64,000 bases of DNA, taken from NCBI GenBank assembly GCA_964503085.1, contig CAZCYQ010000012.1, forward strand, positions 1 through 64,000, written 5' to 3'. Position 1 is the stretch's first letter; every line of letters starts with the position of its first letter. Origin of the DNA: Bin80 sp964503085 (GTDB lineage: Bacteria; Bacteroidota; Rhodothermia; Rhodothermales; Bin80). The position numbers and the translations under genes were made by a program. Below are positions 39,401 through 47,151 of the stretch, piece by piece. The notes under the pieces were generated by a model that saw nothing but the letters and a program-made list of their open reading frames with translations, had not been told where the DNA came from and did no database searches.

Positions 39401-42400
39401 CACATGGAGACCTTGTCGCGCTCGCGCCAGAGGGGTTCTCTGTATCGGAACTGGCTACGGTGCCGAGTGCTTTCGTTTCAGCTGCGCTGTCCTACGAGTT
39501 CTCGGGTTTGGAGGCTGGTGATCGGGTGCTGATTCATGCCGGAGCGGGCGGTGTGGGTTTGGCTGCCATTCAGTTGGCTCAGGTCGTAGGGGCCGAAGTT
39601 TTTGCAACGGCGAGTGCTCCAAAACAGGAATATCTACGTTCGCTGGGGGTGGAGCATGTGTTCAATAGCCGCGATACACTTTTCGGAGCAGAAATTCTTG
39701 AGGCTACAAATGGTGAGGGAGTTGACGTAGTACTGAATAGTCTTACGAGCGAGGGTTTCATTGATGCGAGTCTGTCATGCCTTGTTCAGGGAGGCCGATT
39801 TGTAGAATTAGCGAGACGGGATATTCTGAGTGAAGAAGAAATGGCTGTCGTTCGCCCAGATGTGAAGTACGCCATTCTTGAACTAGATGTACTCAAAAAA
39901 ACGGACCCCGAGTGGGTTGGCCGGGTTCTCAGGAGCCTACTGAAACAATTTAGCGAGAGAAGTCTAACGCCCATTCGTCATAGCAGATGGCCGTTGGCAG
40001 AAGCAAGTGCGGCTCTGCAATTTATGCGGTCCGCCCGCCATCTTGGCAAAATTGTAGTCACGACATCAGCCCTGGTAAGGGGGCAGTTAAGAGGGGATCG
40101 AACGTATTTGGTTACTGGCGGTCTGGGAGGAATCGGGCTTGCTGTCGCAAACTGGTTGGCGGATCATGGAGCAGGCGCCATCGTGCTGAACGGTCGGCGC
40201 CCACCGGAAGGGGAGGCACAGGAGGTCATTGATGCCTTGCAGGCGCGTGGCATTACCGTGCGAGTGGCTCTTGCAGATGTGACGGATCTAGCCGCAGTGG
40301 ACACAATGCTTGCGGATATACGCCGGGAATTGCCGCCCCTTGCCGGGGTAATCCATAGTGTAGGCGTATTATCAGACGGTGCTTTAGGGAACCAGACTTG
40401 GGATAGGTTTGAGCAAGTATTGTGGCCCAAAGTAGTAGGTGCATGGCATTTGCATCGTGCTACTGCAGATTGTGATCTGGATTTGTTTGTTCTTTTTTCT
40501 AGTCGCGTAGGGGTCATGGGGAATCCGGGACAGGCGAATCACGCGACTGCGAATGCATTCTTAGATCAGCTTGCTGCGCACCGTCGTGCCATTGGACTTC
40601 CAGGTCAGGCGATTGCCTGGGGGGCCTGGTCGGAAATTGGCGAAGCTGCAGAACGAAGGGAGAGTATTGAGGAACGGAGGGCTGCACTTGGTGGCCGCTG
40701 GTTCACACCACAGCAGGGTATCAAGGCGCTTGATAAACTGGTGCGTGCAGATGTAACGCATTCTGTTGTCATGGCGATGGACTGGCAAGTATTTCAAAAA
40801 GCTAGTGAGGATCGGCCGGCTTTACTAGGTGATTTACTTCATGACGCTTCCGAGGAAGAAGCCGATACGACAGTCGTTCTTGAAGATCCCATATCCCAGT
40901 TGCGCAGAATGCCAGCGGCAGAACACAAGGGTCTGCTCATATCCTTCCTCCAGCAAGAGTTACAAGCAGTATTGCGCTTGCCGAGTGCTCCCTCGTCAAC
41001 TGTGGGATTTTTCGACCTAGGGATGGATTCATTGATGGCCGTTGAGCTACGGAATCGGTTAAATCGCGCATTTGCAGACGAGTATGTGGCATCAAATACA
41101 GTGGTATTTGACTACCCAGACATCAATATGCTGGCGGAGCACTTGGCAGATGAATTAGGATCACTCGGTCCTGCTCCTGCCCCGCTACAGCTTGTTACGC
41201 AACAGCAGCCAGTAGTCCGGAATGAGGAGGACGGCATTGCAGTGATTGGAATGGCGTGTCGCTTTCCTGGCGCGCCGGACATTGAGGCATTTTGGGAATT
41301 ACTTGAATCCGGCGGCAATACCGTTTCGGATGGACGCAGTGATTCTGGTCCGTGGGAGGGGGTAGTGGGGGATCCTGCTGCTGAGGATCCTATCCTGAGA
41401 TGGGGATCATTTCTGGACGGGTTGGATCAGTTTGATGCAGGTTTCTTCAATATCCGTCCGATCGAGGCCCACGGCATGGATCCGAGGCAACGTATGCTCT
41501 TGGAGACCAGTTGGCAGGCCCTTGAAGATGCTGCAATGGACCCCGATTCCCTCAGGCACAGCCGAACGGGAACGTACATTGGTTTGGCAGCCAGTGAATA
41601 CCGTGATTTAATTTCGGGAAGCAATCAGGAGTACAATTATCTTGGCACTGCAGGAAGTGTCGCTATCGGACGTGTAGCTTTTCTGTTGGGGCTGATGGGA
41701 CCAGCTGTGGCGGTGGACATGACCTGTGCATCTTCTTTGGCTGCAATTCATCAGGCAGCTTCTGATCTCAAGTCTGGAGATGTAGATCTTGCTCTGACGG
41801 GAGGTGTCCATGTTGTTCTTTCTCCTGCGATCACAAGGTTTATGGCGGAATACGGCATGCTATCGTCAAGCGGAAATTGCCGGACATTCGATGCAAGTGC
41901 GGATGGTTTCGTTCGGGGAGAGGGCTGTGGCGTTGTAGTACTTAAGCGGCTAAGTGAAGCCGTATCCGATGGGGATCGAATATGGGGTGTCATTCGCGGT
42001 TCTGCATTGAATCAAAATGGTCCGAGTGCTTCGCTTACTGTACCGAGCGGTCAAGCACAGAAGCAGGTGCTTGAAGATGCGCTTGGTCGAGCTGGAATTC
42101 CGCCTTCGGAGGTTGACTTTCTGGAAGTACATGGGACCGGTTCCCAATTGGGAGATCCGATTGAAGTGAACTCAGTTGCTTCCGTATATGGTAGGGATCG
42201 TGAATCAGATCGCCCACTTTTACTTGGAACGGCAAAGACCAATATTGGGCATCTTGAGTCTGCGGCAGGAGTTGCGGGCCTCATTAAAGTGTTATTGGCT
42301 ATGGAGCGGAGAGTGATCCCGAAGCATTTGCATTTTGAGGAACCGAATCCGCATGTGGAGTGGGGTCAGTTGCCGGTTCAAGTCACATCGGAGAAAATAG

Positions 42401-43749
42401 AATGGCCAAGGCGAGCTGACCGGCCACCGCGGGCGGGAGTTAGCGCTTTTGCAATCTCAGGGGCGAACGCCCACGTAGTGGTTGAGGGTTACAATGTACC
42501 GGGCGATACGGGACTTAGTGTTCCTATAGGTTCGCCAGAATATATTGCTGTTCCCAATCTGAAGATGGGAGTGAACCTACCAGATCCTGTAGACGAGGAT
42601 CAGCGGCGTTTGAGGCTACTGCCCCTATCCGCGAAATCAAACGAGGCACTACAGGCATTGGCGGGAGGGTACCTTTCCTGGCTGGATGAGCATGTCAAAG
42701 AGCCGTCCGAGCAGGACTCGAACGGGTTACTGTCAGACATGGCCTGGACGGCAGCAGTGGGAAGGAGTCACTTATCCCATCGTGCCGGTATTGTATACGA
42801 AGATGAACGGTCGCTACGAAATGGACTGATGAGCGTCGCCGGCACGAATGGAAGATTACCTGTTCCTGCAATAGCTCCAAAGGTAGCATTCGTCTTCAAT
42901 GCAGAGGAGACTCTAGGACTTGAAATGGGAGAAGAATTGTATCGTAGCGAGCCAGTGGTGCGTGCAGTCCTGGATCGTTGTGATGAGCTACTTCAAGGAG
43001 AACTCGGAGGCTCCCTACTGGATGTGATGTTTGGGCGTTCAAGTAATCTTTCCGACTCGGAGGTATGGCGGTCCCCAGCCGTTTTTGCCCTCCAATGCGC
43101 CCAGGTTGCGCTATGGGAGAGTGTCGGGGTTTCTCCAGATGTGGTCTTCGGGATCAATACGGGGGAACTAGCGGCTGCGTATGCGGCCGGCGTTTTGAAG
43201 CTTGAGGATGGATTGGTCCTTGCGGCGCGGTGCACTGAACTGATGAATGGAAATCTCGAAAGCGGGAACGCCCAAGCTATCCCGGCGGAGGTAACCTTCG
43301 CACCACCATCCACCCACATGGTGAGTAGTGTGACAGGCCTGCAGGTAAGCCCCGAGATATCTATGGACGCAGCGTATTGGACCCGACGGGCGCGTTCACC
43401 CGTGGCATTTGGCAAATGTGTTGCAACCATTGCGAAAATGGGGGTGACTGCCGTAGTGGAAGTTGGTCCTGACATGCTCTTGAAGTCAAAAATTCTTTCA
43501 GACTGGCCAAAGGCCGCACAGCAGACTACGAATGGTGTACAGGTGCCGATTGTATTGGCAAGCTTCAAGAGACCGCGAAACGGTTCAACCGACGAATCTA
43601 TGGGGAGTAGTTTTTCCCAGTCCGTTGCAAGGTTGTATGAGGCAGGTCTCAATCTGAATTATTCAGGACTGTTTGCCGGAGAAAAGAGGAGTCGAATCTC
43701 ACTGCCTAGTTATCCTTTCCAACGTGATCACTATTGGTTCAAGACTTGA
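33499..43749 (+). CDS. Type I PKS: KS-AT-DH-MT-ER-KR-ACP-KS-AT(degenerate)
   Basis: 3416-residue type I polyketide synthase. KS1 (about 7-435; Cys181 in AACASS, EAHGTGT, NIGHLES). AT1 (about 570-860; GQGSQ, GHSVGE with S660, AFHS typical of malonyl specificity). DH (about 938-1230; H970 in HxxxGxxxxP, D1143). C-methyltransferase (SAM motif GAGTGS, about 1472). Structural KR half (about 1650-1820). ER (about 1840-2170; GAGGVG near 2015). KR (about 2200-2390; SS then QANHATAN with H2348 at the usual Tyr position). ACP (S2511 in GMDSL). KS2 (about 2579-2990; C2743 in MTCASS). AT2 (about 3128-3340) lacks GQGSQ, has GINTGE (T3221) for GHSxGE and is about 80 residues short. Module 1 predicts a malonate extension, alpha-C-methylation and full reduction, giving a saturated methyl-branched acyl unit. 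The protein stops after the post-AT motif YPFQRDHYWF. Confidence 0.93.
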   Translation: MNQDKTPLAIVGMACKFPGAASIQEFWHFLVSGRNSVMEVPVGAGNRRVDVMFADIPNLPDACHFCSYLDDIEQFDPQFFRISPVEANWLDPQQRMMLETSWRALEDAGIDPLGLKGSLTGVYTGISNYEYRMRIVESNHKPADAASSLYAMSGTSMSGPNGRVSFFLGLRGPSKAIDAACASSLVAVNDAVSDLQRGKIDMAIVGGVQNILSGHVFKIRADAGILAPDGQCKVFDASANGYVRGEGCGVVVLKRLHEAEADGDKVWAVIRGSAVNHGGDSVGMTVPHTPALEQVMGQALMDAGVTAAEVDYVEAHGTGTSVGDPIELEAMSAVYGQGRESDRPLLVGSVKTNIGHLESAAGIAGLIKAVLVLQRGVIPKHLHFHNPTPAVDWDKMHLRVTSEMMDLPASNGRPRLAGINSFGISGTNSHIILEEYLAKNGTSNEQNRVIYLPQTASASGELESPLSNGEVTPQRQTRLLPLSGKSPAALQSIAENYVLWLNERGKEVTLNGSAAAPLFADMAWTAAVGRSHFEHRSGIVFHDEASLRQKLAALSVSADNIHSQSATTIAFAYTGQGSQWTGMGRAIYECEPVARAVFDRCEAIFKAERKVSLLDAIFGHTDCDLSNTAWEQPALYALECALTALWASIGIQPSVVIGHSVGELAAAQAAGVFSLEDGMRFAITRGALFAETDPGAMAAVFTSPAQVASAVEEINASTPGIGLSVSANNGTHQVVSGPIPQIQSIIERFESEGTRVKRLNTSKAFHSALMEPVLDTLEASLSEIAIQAPSLKVVSNLTGEVVGSSQTLDGAYWRRHARQAVAFASGVQTISELGVDLIIEIGPRPILTNMVALAWPESERPPSIISSLQVPSGDIPENAAKSDFEQAVAQAYQAGLTIEFEGLFTGEDRRRIQLPGYPFLRDHYWIRESKRRGFSAGDHPLLGSRRDFASGEVAYETEVFRSSPNWLQDHQVFGRVIAPGALYGAMAASACLTEGSGLVIVDDMQLHNALVFPEQKPSDSEDDNGREVQILVAPAEAERPQRIQIFSRGEGEDWVMHVEGNLSSDTAMPEESGQVNLEDLKAGMSTGSASSYYQARADTGIDLRSSFRTLKRFWYKPGEAVGEVSFPDTIESNELDIHPLILDGCFQVVAAARNPGGVEGETTYLPFGWDRLWLSGRLPDSVVCHVRMNEVPKGAKEKSGATAEIMSAELRIYDTSGTLIGGLSGYIVKRATRGALLSAVEDIDDLLYEILWRESPLVPALLPADFLPSPGTVAANSGLLSAYLSEEGVQPEERNALLDDLERWSRSRALATLEELGWKRKQGDIIESEVLRKRLGVISDHERVFRRMLEMLAKSGILEEKDGSFLVRNASGDALPDEMPADLEAFADGMAERFPHGTTEVGLFRRCGTALGEVLRAQKDPLTLLFSSGDPTPGDLYLKAPVARAANRILKETVAALVSELPAERHLRIIEVGAGTGSATAAILPELPEGRFDYMYTDISAGFFSEAEARFGGKPMEYRPLNIENDPVGQGFEMHSYDLLIASNVLHATRYLHETLEYCRDLLAPSGQLVALENLSGQGWMDLTFGQLDGWWRFADDYRPHHALANPAVWRRALSDAGFGEVEILGIEETDSTRRHDKGVIVAQGPTEIQERTGVWALVADHNGTAQGLAEDLVCNNQAVVLVDAGIADSKNPALELEEPGKTQVTIDINCRESWEELLRSISKDLPLKGVVHLGALDGAGPNASTYEMAQDTRRIVESALVLVQAVIDTNVIPDKGIWFITQGAQVLEREFTGQLAGAALWGFGKGVSRELTHLQTRMIDLDPAETAGKPDLVTELLSPDHENHVAYRNGRRNVARLARENVGLERLSFPDDAPWVLAPDPDGVIENIHVKTLSHRGLEPKEVRVAVKAAGLNFWDVFRSLAFIHEGNLGREVCGDVLEVGSEVTTVSVGDHVVGLGFGAFAAEMVTHGDLVALAPEGFSVSELATVPSAFVSAALSYEFSGLEAGDRVLIHAGAGGVGLAAIQLAQVVGAEVFATASAPKQEYLRSLGVEHVFNSRDTLFGAEILEATNGEGVDVVLNSLTSEGFIDASLSCLVQGGRFVELARRDILSEEEMAVVRPDVKYAILELDVLKKTDPEWVGRVLRSLLKQFSERSLTPIRHSRWPLAEASAALQFMRSARHLGKIVVTTSALVRGQLRGDRTYLVTGGLGGIGLAVANWLADHGAGAIVLNGRRPPEGEAQEVIDALQARGITVRVALADVTDLAAVDTMLADIRRELPPLAGVIHSVGVLSDGALGNQTWDRFEQVLWPKVVGAWHLHRATADCDLDLFVLFSSRVGVMGNPGQANHATANAFLDQLAAHRRAIGLPGQAIAWGAWSEIGEAAERRESIEERRAALGGRWFTPQQGIKALDKLVRADVTHSVVMAMDWQVFQKASEDRPALLGDLLHDASEEEADTTVVLEDPISQLRRMPAAEHKGLLISFLQQELQAVLRLPSAPSSTVGFFDLGMDSLMAVELRNRLNRAFADEYVASNTVVFDYPDINMLAEHLADELGSLGPAPAPLQLVTQQQPVVRNEEDGIAVIGMACRFPGAPDIEAFWELLESGGNTVSDGRSDSGPWEGVVGDPAAEDPILRWGSFLDGLDQFDAGFFNIRPIEAHGMDPRQRMLLETSWQALEDAAMDPDSLRHSRTGTYIGLAASEYRDLISGSNQEYNYLGTAGSVAIGRVAFLLGLMGPAVAVDMTCASSLAAIHQAASDLKSGDVDLALTGGVHVVLSPAITRFMAEYGMLSSSGNCRTFDASADGFVRGEGCGVVVLKRLSEAVSDGDRIWGVIRGSALNQNGPSASLTVPSGQAQKQVLEDALGRAGIPPSEVDFLEVHGTGSQLGDPIEVNSVASVYGRDRESDRPLLLGTAKTNIGHLESAAGVAGLIKVLLAMERRVIPKHLHFEEPNPHVEWGQLPVQVTSEKIEWPRRADRPPRAGVSAFAISGANAHVVVEGYNVPGDTGLSVPIGSPEYIAVPNLKMGVNLPDPVDEDQRRLRLLPLSAKSNEALQALAGGYLSWLDEHVKEPSEQDSNGLLSDMAWTAAVGRSHLSHRAGIVYEDERSLRNGLMSVAGTNGRLPVPAIAPKVAFVFNAEETLGLEMGEELYRSEPVVRAVLDRCDELLQGELGGSLLDVMFGRSSNLSDSEVWRSPAVFALQCAQVALWESVGVSPDVVFGINTGELAAAYAAGVLKLEDGLVLAARCTELMNGNLESGNAQAIPAEVTFAPPSTHMVSSVTGLQVSPEISMDAAYWTRRARSPVAFGKCVATIAKMGVTAVVEVGPDMLLKSKILSDWPKAAQQTTNGVQVPIVLASFKRPRNGSTDESMGSSFSQSVARLYEAGLNLNYSGLFAGEKRSRISLPSYPFQRDHYWFKT

Positions 43750-43850
43750 GCTTCTCCGGCGTCTCAGTAGCTCGTTGATGAGGTACCCATTTCGGGATCT
43801 TGTCTCCAATAATACTCATGTCCGCGTAGGTTCTCTTTTTGGGCCTTCAA

Positions 43851-45006
43851 CTATTTTAGCGAAGCGGTTCTTTTTTGAACCCCTTCGGGATAGAGGTCTA
43901 GTCCTCCGAGATAGAAGCAATCGCATTGGCGAACCGTTCCTTATTTCGAAAGCCGCGGCTACGGATTTTGACGGTTTTGATTCGACTGTTGATGCTTTCA
44001 GCGGGGCCGTTACTGGCTTTTAGGACGATCGCACTGATGATTCCCCAGAGGTGTGCTTTGATGGTTTGGGGGCTTTTTTCATGGGTTTCAGTCGGCAGCG
44101 CATCGCTCAGGACAGCCATTTTTCCCAGCCCTTGCGGGCCCAGGTACGACTGACATAATGCCACAGCTTCTGGGAGGTTTCCTTGATCGCCCAGGCCCTG
44201 GCAGTTTTCAGCGAACTGTTCTTCAACGACTGAAACCGCTTCTTTTGCTTTTCGGACATATTCTGCATATTGGTCAGGCAATCACACTTGGCGCCGTTAA
44301 GATCGTCCACACCCGCTTTCGCCAATTCCTTGTTCTCCTGTCGACGAACCTTGTCCACTCGCTCCGAGATACGCTTCGCGACACGAAAACGGTCAAAGGC
44401 AATCTTCTGGTCTGCCCCTGAGACACATTCCCGCGTTGCACCGATGTATGCGGGCCGCATATCCATGCTCACACTCTCAATCTTAGCCAATTGGACTGGA
44501 CTACATTGATCGTACCAATGCTTCAGCGTCTGCTTTGTACGAGCTTCCCCCACATATACCACCGTACCTGTGGCAGAATCCGACACGATCATGACGTAAT
44601 TCTGCCCTTTTCAAGCGGAGGTCTCGTCCACGCCAATCTGAGTCGGCGATGGTTCCGATCTTCATGAAGCCCCCGTTTGACCGCGCGATTCATAATTCTG
44701 TCAATAACCGGGCGAGTCACCCCCAACAAACGGGCAATCGTTGAGATGCTCGTCTCTTGCAACCAGTCAATTACCAAACGCTCAAACTCAAAGGTTACCC
44801 GAGCACACGGAGCGGCCCAGGGAACCCTGGTCGTCCGTACACCATGTTCTGGACTTTTCGCACGATGGAGGTCCGTGACGATCTGCGTTAAATCCTCGCC
44901 ATATTTGTTGAAGCCCCCTCTTTTTAGGCACCTGTAAGCTTAAATCACATTTCGCACAAATACCTCCCGCAAGCACACAAACCTCCAACCTCACAACTTT
45001 AATCAT
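43851..45006 (-). pseudogene. ISL3-family transposase, frameshifted
   Basis: Pieces of one ISL3 (IS1165/IS204-type) transposase on the minus strand in at least four frames: an N-terminal Cys-containing part (44788-45006), a helix-turn-helix piece with 'SISTIARLLGVTRPVIDRI' (44589-44777), a DDE piece with 'SMDMRPAYIGATREC' and 'AFDRFRVAKRISERVDKVRR' (44107-44592), and a C-terminal piece with 'GPAESINSRIKTVKIRSRGF' then 'RNKERFANAI' (from 44281). After the next frameshift the tail reads YLGGLDLYPEGV and stops at 43851. Dead copy. It begins only about 100 nt after the PKS stop. Confidence 0.85.
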
Positions 45007-45085
45007 ACGATTCCAGTTATATATAATGTCATGTACTCATTCCTATCCGCAGCTTGCCTTAGTGTGTCATAAATCAGAGATTCCT

Positions 45086-45601
45086 ATGGAACCGAACAAC
45101 AACACCCCGAAAGACCAAGAAATCTTGTGGGCCAAAAACGCACAGATATTCTTAGACCTGTGCAAGGATCAACACCACGTTTTTGACGAGCATGACAGCA
45201 AGTTTACTGTCAGGGCGATGGGAATTGCCACATTTAGCGTGGCGTTGTTCGGTGCAGGTGCATCATGGATAGACCCACAAAAAGTTGGAATGTTGGAATG
45301 GGGTTTTCTTACGGCAATTGCTGCAATTGTTCTCACAGTGATCTCTATTGCGATGGCCTCAATTGTAAAGCCCCACCTTTGGAGTCAACCGGGTGATCTT
45401 TCCGAATTCAACAAGATTGTTTACAGTAGCTCCCATGCGGACTTTCTGGCCAGCGTTGCTGCTGCGTACATGAAATCAGTGTCCGAAAACACTCCTAGCC
45501 TAGATTCACGGGGTAATAAACTACAAATAATCGCTAAGTTGATCCTTGCGGAAGTAGTGTTGTTCGTCGTATTTAGGGTTTGTCTTTTGTTCCCCGGCTA
45601 G
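45086..45601 (+). CDS. Small membrane protein of unknown function
   Basis: 171 residues from the ATG at 45086 (frame open 60 nt upstream). Soluble helical start (about 1-38), two adjacent membrane spans (about 48-66 and 73-97), a soluble helix and a C-terminal span (about 148-168). This helix-2TM-helix-TM layout recalls small effectors of nucleotide-signalling defence systems (Pycsar/SLATT-like), but no cyclase is nearby and I cannot confirm the family. Flanked by the dead ISL3 element, so in an acquired or unstable region. Confidence 0.55.
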   Translation: MEPNNNTPKDQEILWAKNAQIFLDLCKDQHHVFDEHDSKFTVRAMGIATFSVALFGAGASWIDPQKVGMLEWGFLTAIAAIVLTVISIAMASIVKPHLWSQPGDLSEFNKIVYSSSHADFLASVAAAYMKSVSENTPSLDSRGNKLQIIAKLILAEVVLFVVFRVCLLFPG

Positions 45602-45884
45602 TATTCCTACCATCCTTGAGATGCCGCACCGTTGGTATATGGGTTATATTAGGCCTATTGACAGGCGTTGGTGACTTTGGGGTTTGCGTGTCTGGCCGTG
45701 GAGATTCAGACGGTGTGTTATTTTCCTGCTGTTTGCTCATGGCTTACCATACTTTGGTATATGGCTGGACGCGGTGAACCGAATATAAGGATCATTGCAT
45801 ACTGTGTCAACCCTTCTCGCCTTCCTTACTAAGTAAGAGAAACATCTCTAAGTATTGAAGCACCATGGATACAATTCACCGACA

Positions 45885-46544
45885 TCATACAACTTGGAAT
45901 AACCTTTTAGCCATTTCCATTTTTTCATATAGAGCTTTTGAAGTTTGTGCTATAGAGAGGCCAGGTAACGGTTCTCCAGTTGCACGATTAGGAAAATAAG
46001 CCGATATTAGGCCTGCAACATATATCTTGTTTTCTTCGTTCCTGAAGATAACGGGTCCCCCGCTAACGCCATTTATCGCTACACCATCTATCAGATACAC
46101 CTCGTCATGAATCCCAAAAGCACCAGCCCCTCTACTTATCTTGCCGGAGAAGAAGCACAACTCAAGTCCAGCAGGGAAACCCAGCCAGCCTACCTCCTCC
46201 CCAACATTGAGAGAGATGTCAAATGGGAGAAGTTCTACAGGGCTGCGAAGAAGTTGAAGGCTACTCTTCCTAACCAAGAGGACAGCGTGATCTTGTTTCC
46301 GTGGGTTAAATAGAATGGTTCTATCTTTTTCTCTATATAAATACGGCTTTTCCTCCTGACTAAAGTGAATTACTATAGACTCGTCCCATTTAGCTGCGTG
46401 TTCAATTACATGACGTGCTGTAACAATGGCATGAAATTCAAAGTCTTCGGGAAGAGAGAGAAGGAATCCCGTTCCCTGACCAGAGCGAGTCTCAATCTTT
46501 ACCACAGCAGGGGAAATTTTTTCTACTACGGTTGCCCAATTCAT
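45885..46544 (-). CDS. Trypsin-like serine protease
   Basis: 219 residues without a signal peptide. Trypsin-2/HtrA-type fold with an intact triad: H45 in TARHV, D85 in KQDHAVLLV and S161 in GVSGGPV. No PDZ domain follows, and the protein is too short for DegP. Cytoplasmic location is likely. Such stand-alone trypsin-like proteases occur both in quality control and in defence loci. It converges on the membrane protein at 45086, 284 nt apart. Confidence 0.8.
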   Translation of the reverse strand: MNWATVVEKISPAVVKIETRSGQGTGFLLSLPEDFEFHAIVTARHVIEHAAKWDESIVIHFSQEEKPYLYREKDRTILFNPRKQDHAVLLVRKSSLQLLRSPVELLPFDISLNVGEEVGWLGFPAGLELCFFSGKISRGAGAFGIHDEVYLIDGVAINGVSGGPVIFRNEENKIYVAGLISAYFPNRATGEPLPGLSIAQTSKALYEKMEMAKRLFQVV

Positions 46545-47151
46545 TTATGATCAAGGTATTTTTTCTTTGGTCGTGGTTCAACGAATCGAATATAACTAAA
46601 ACTCCATTCCCGTCCATAACCTGTGTGCTCCGGTTGAACTGGCCCACCATTCCAAGTGGAGTGGGCCACCTTACAAATCAGTGTTCCGGAGCTAATGTTT
46701 AGGGATTCTGGCTGGGATTGTTATTTTAGCAGATAAGTGCCCTTTCGAATCAGTTTGGGGATCAAGCACGCCCCATGAGGCGCCAAACCACTGAAAAAGC
46801 ACGATATCGGCTATATTTTGCAAGAGGCTCCTTGGCTGGTAATTCAGGCTAGTCTTGGAATTCAAGAATTCTGATGGGAAATTCAGTAATATTATTCCAC
46901 CTGCCAGTGATAGAGCAGGTCGCTGTGAGGCAAAGGGGAAATCTTATCATTCAAAATGTCCTACGCAACCGGTTACACGTGCGTTTTACTTGTGTGTTTA
47001 TAGGACTTTCTCCAAAAGAGGAAATGCCTTGTAGGCTCAGTTAATGTAAATTGCGAGTGTGAGGGACAAGTAAGACTTTAGCCATTATGCTCCACTGCGG
47101 TCAGCTTGCGAATGATCTGTGATTAATCTTAGAGGGACACAACAATTCATT
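46545..47151. other. 607-nt intergenic region
   Basis: No gene seen. It contains small palindromes such as GAATTCAAGAATTC around 46857-46872 but no recognisable element. Divergent promoters for the protease and the beta-propeller gene probably lie here. Confidence 0.5.

Noticed and set aside
42993..43652. 219-codon minus-strand frame inside the PKS
   Set aside because: Antisense shadow of the KS2/AT2 region.
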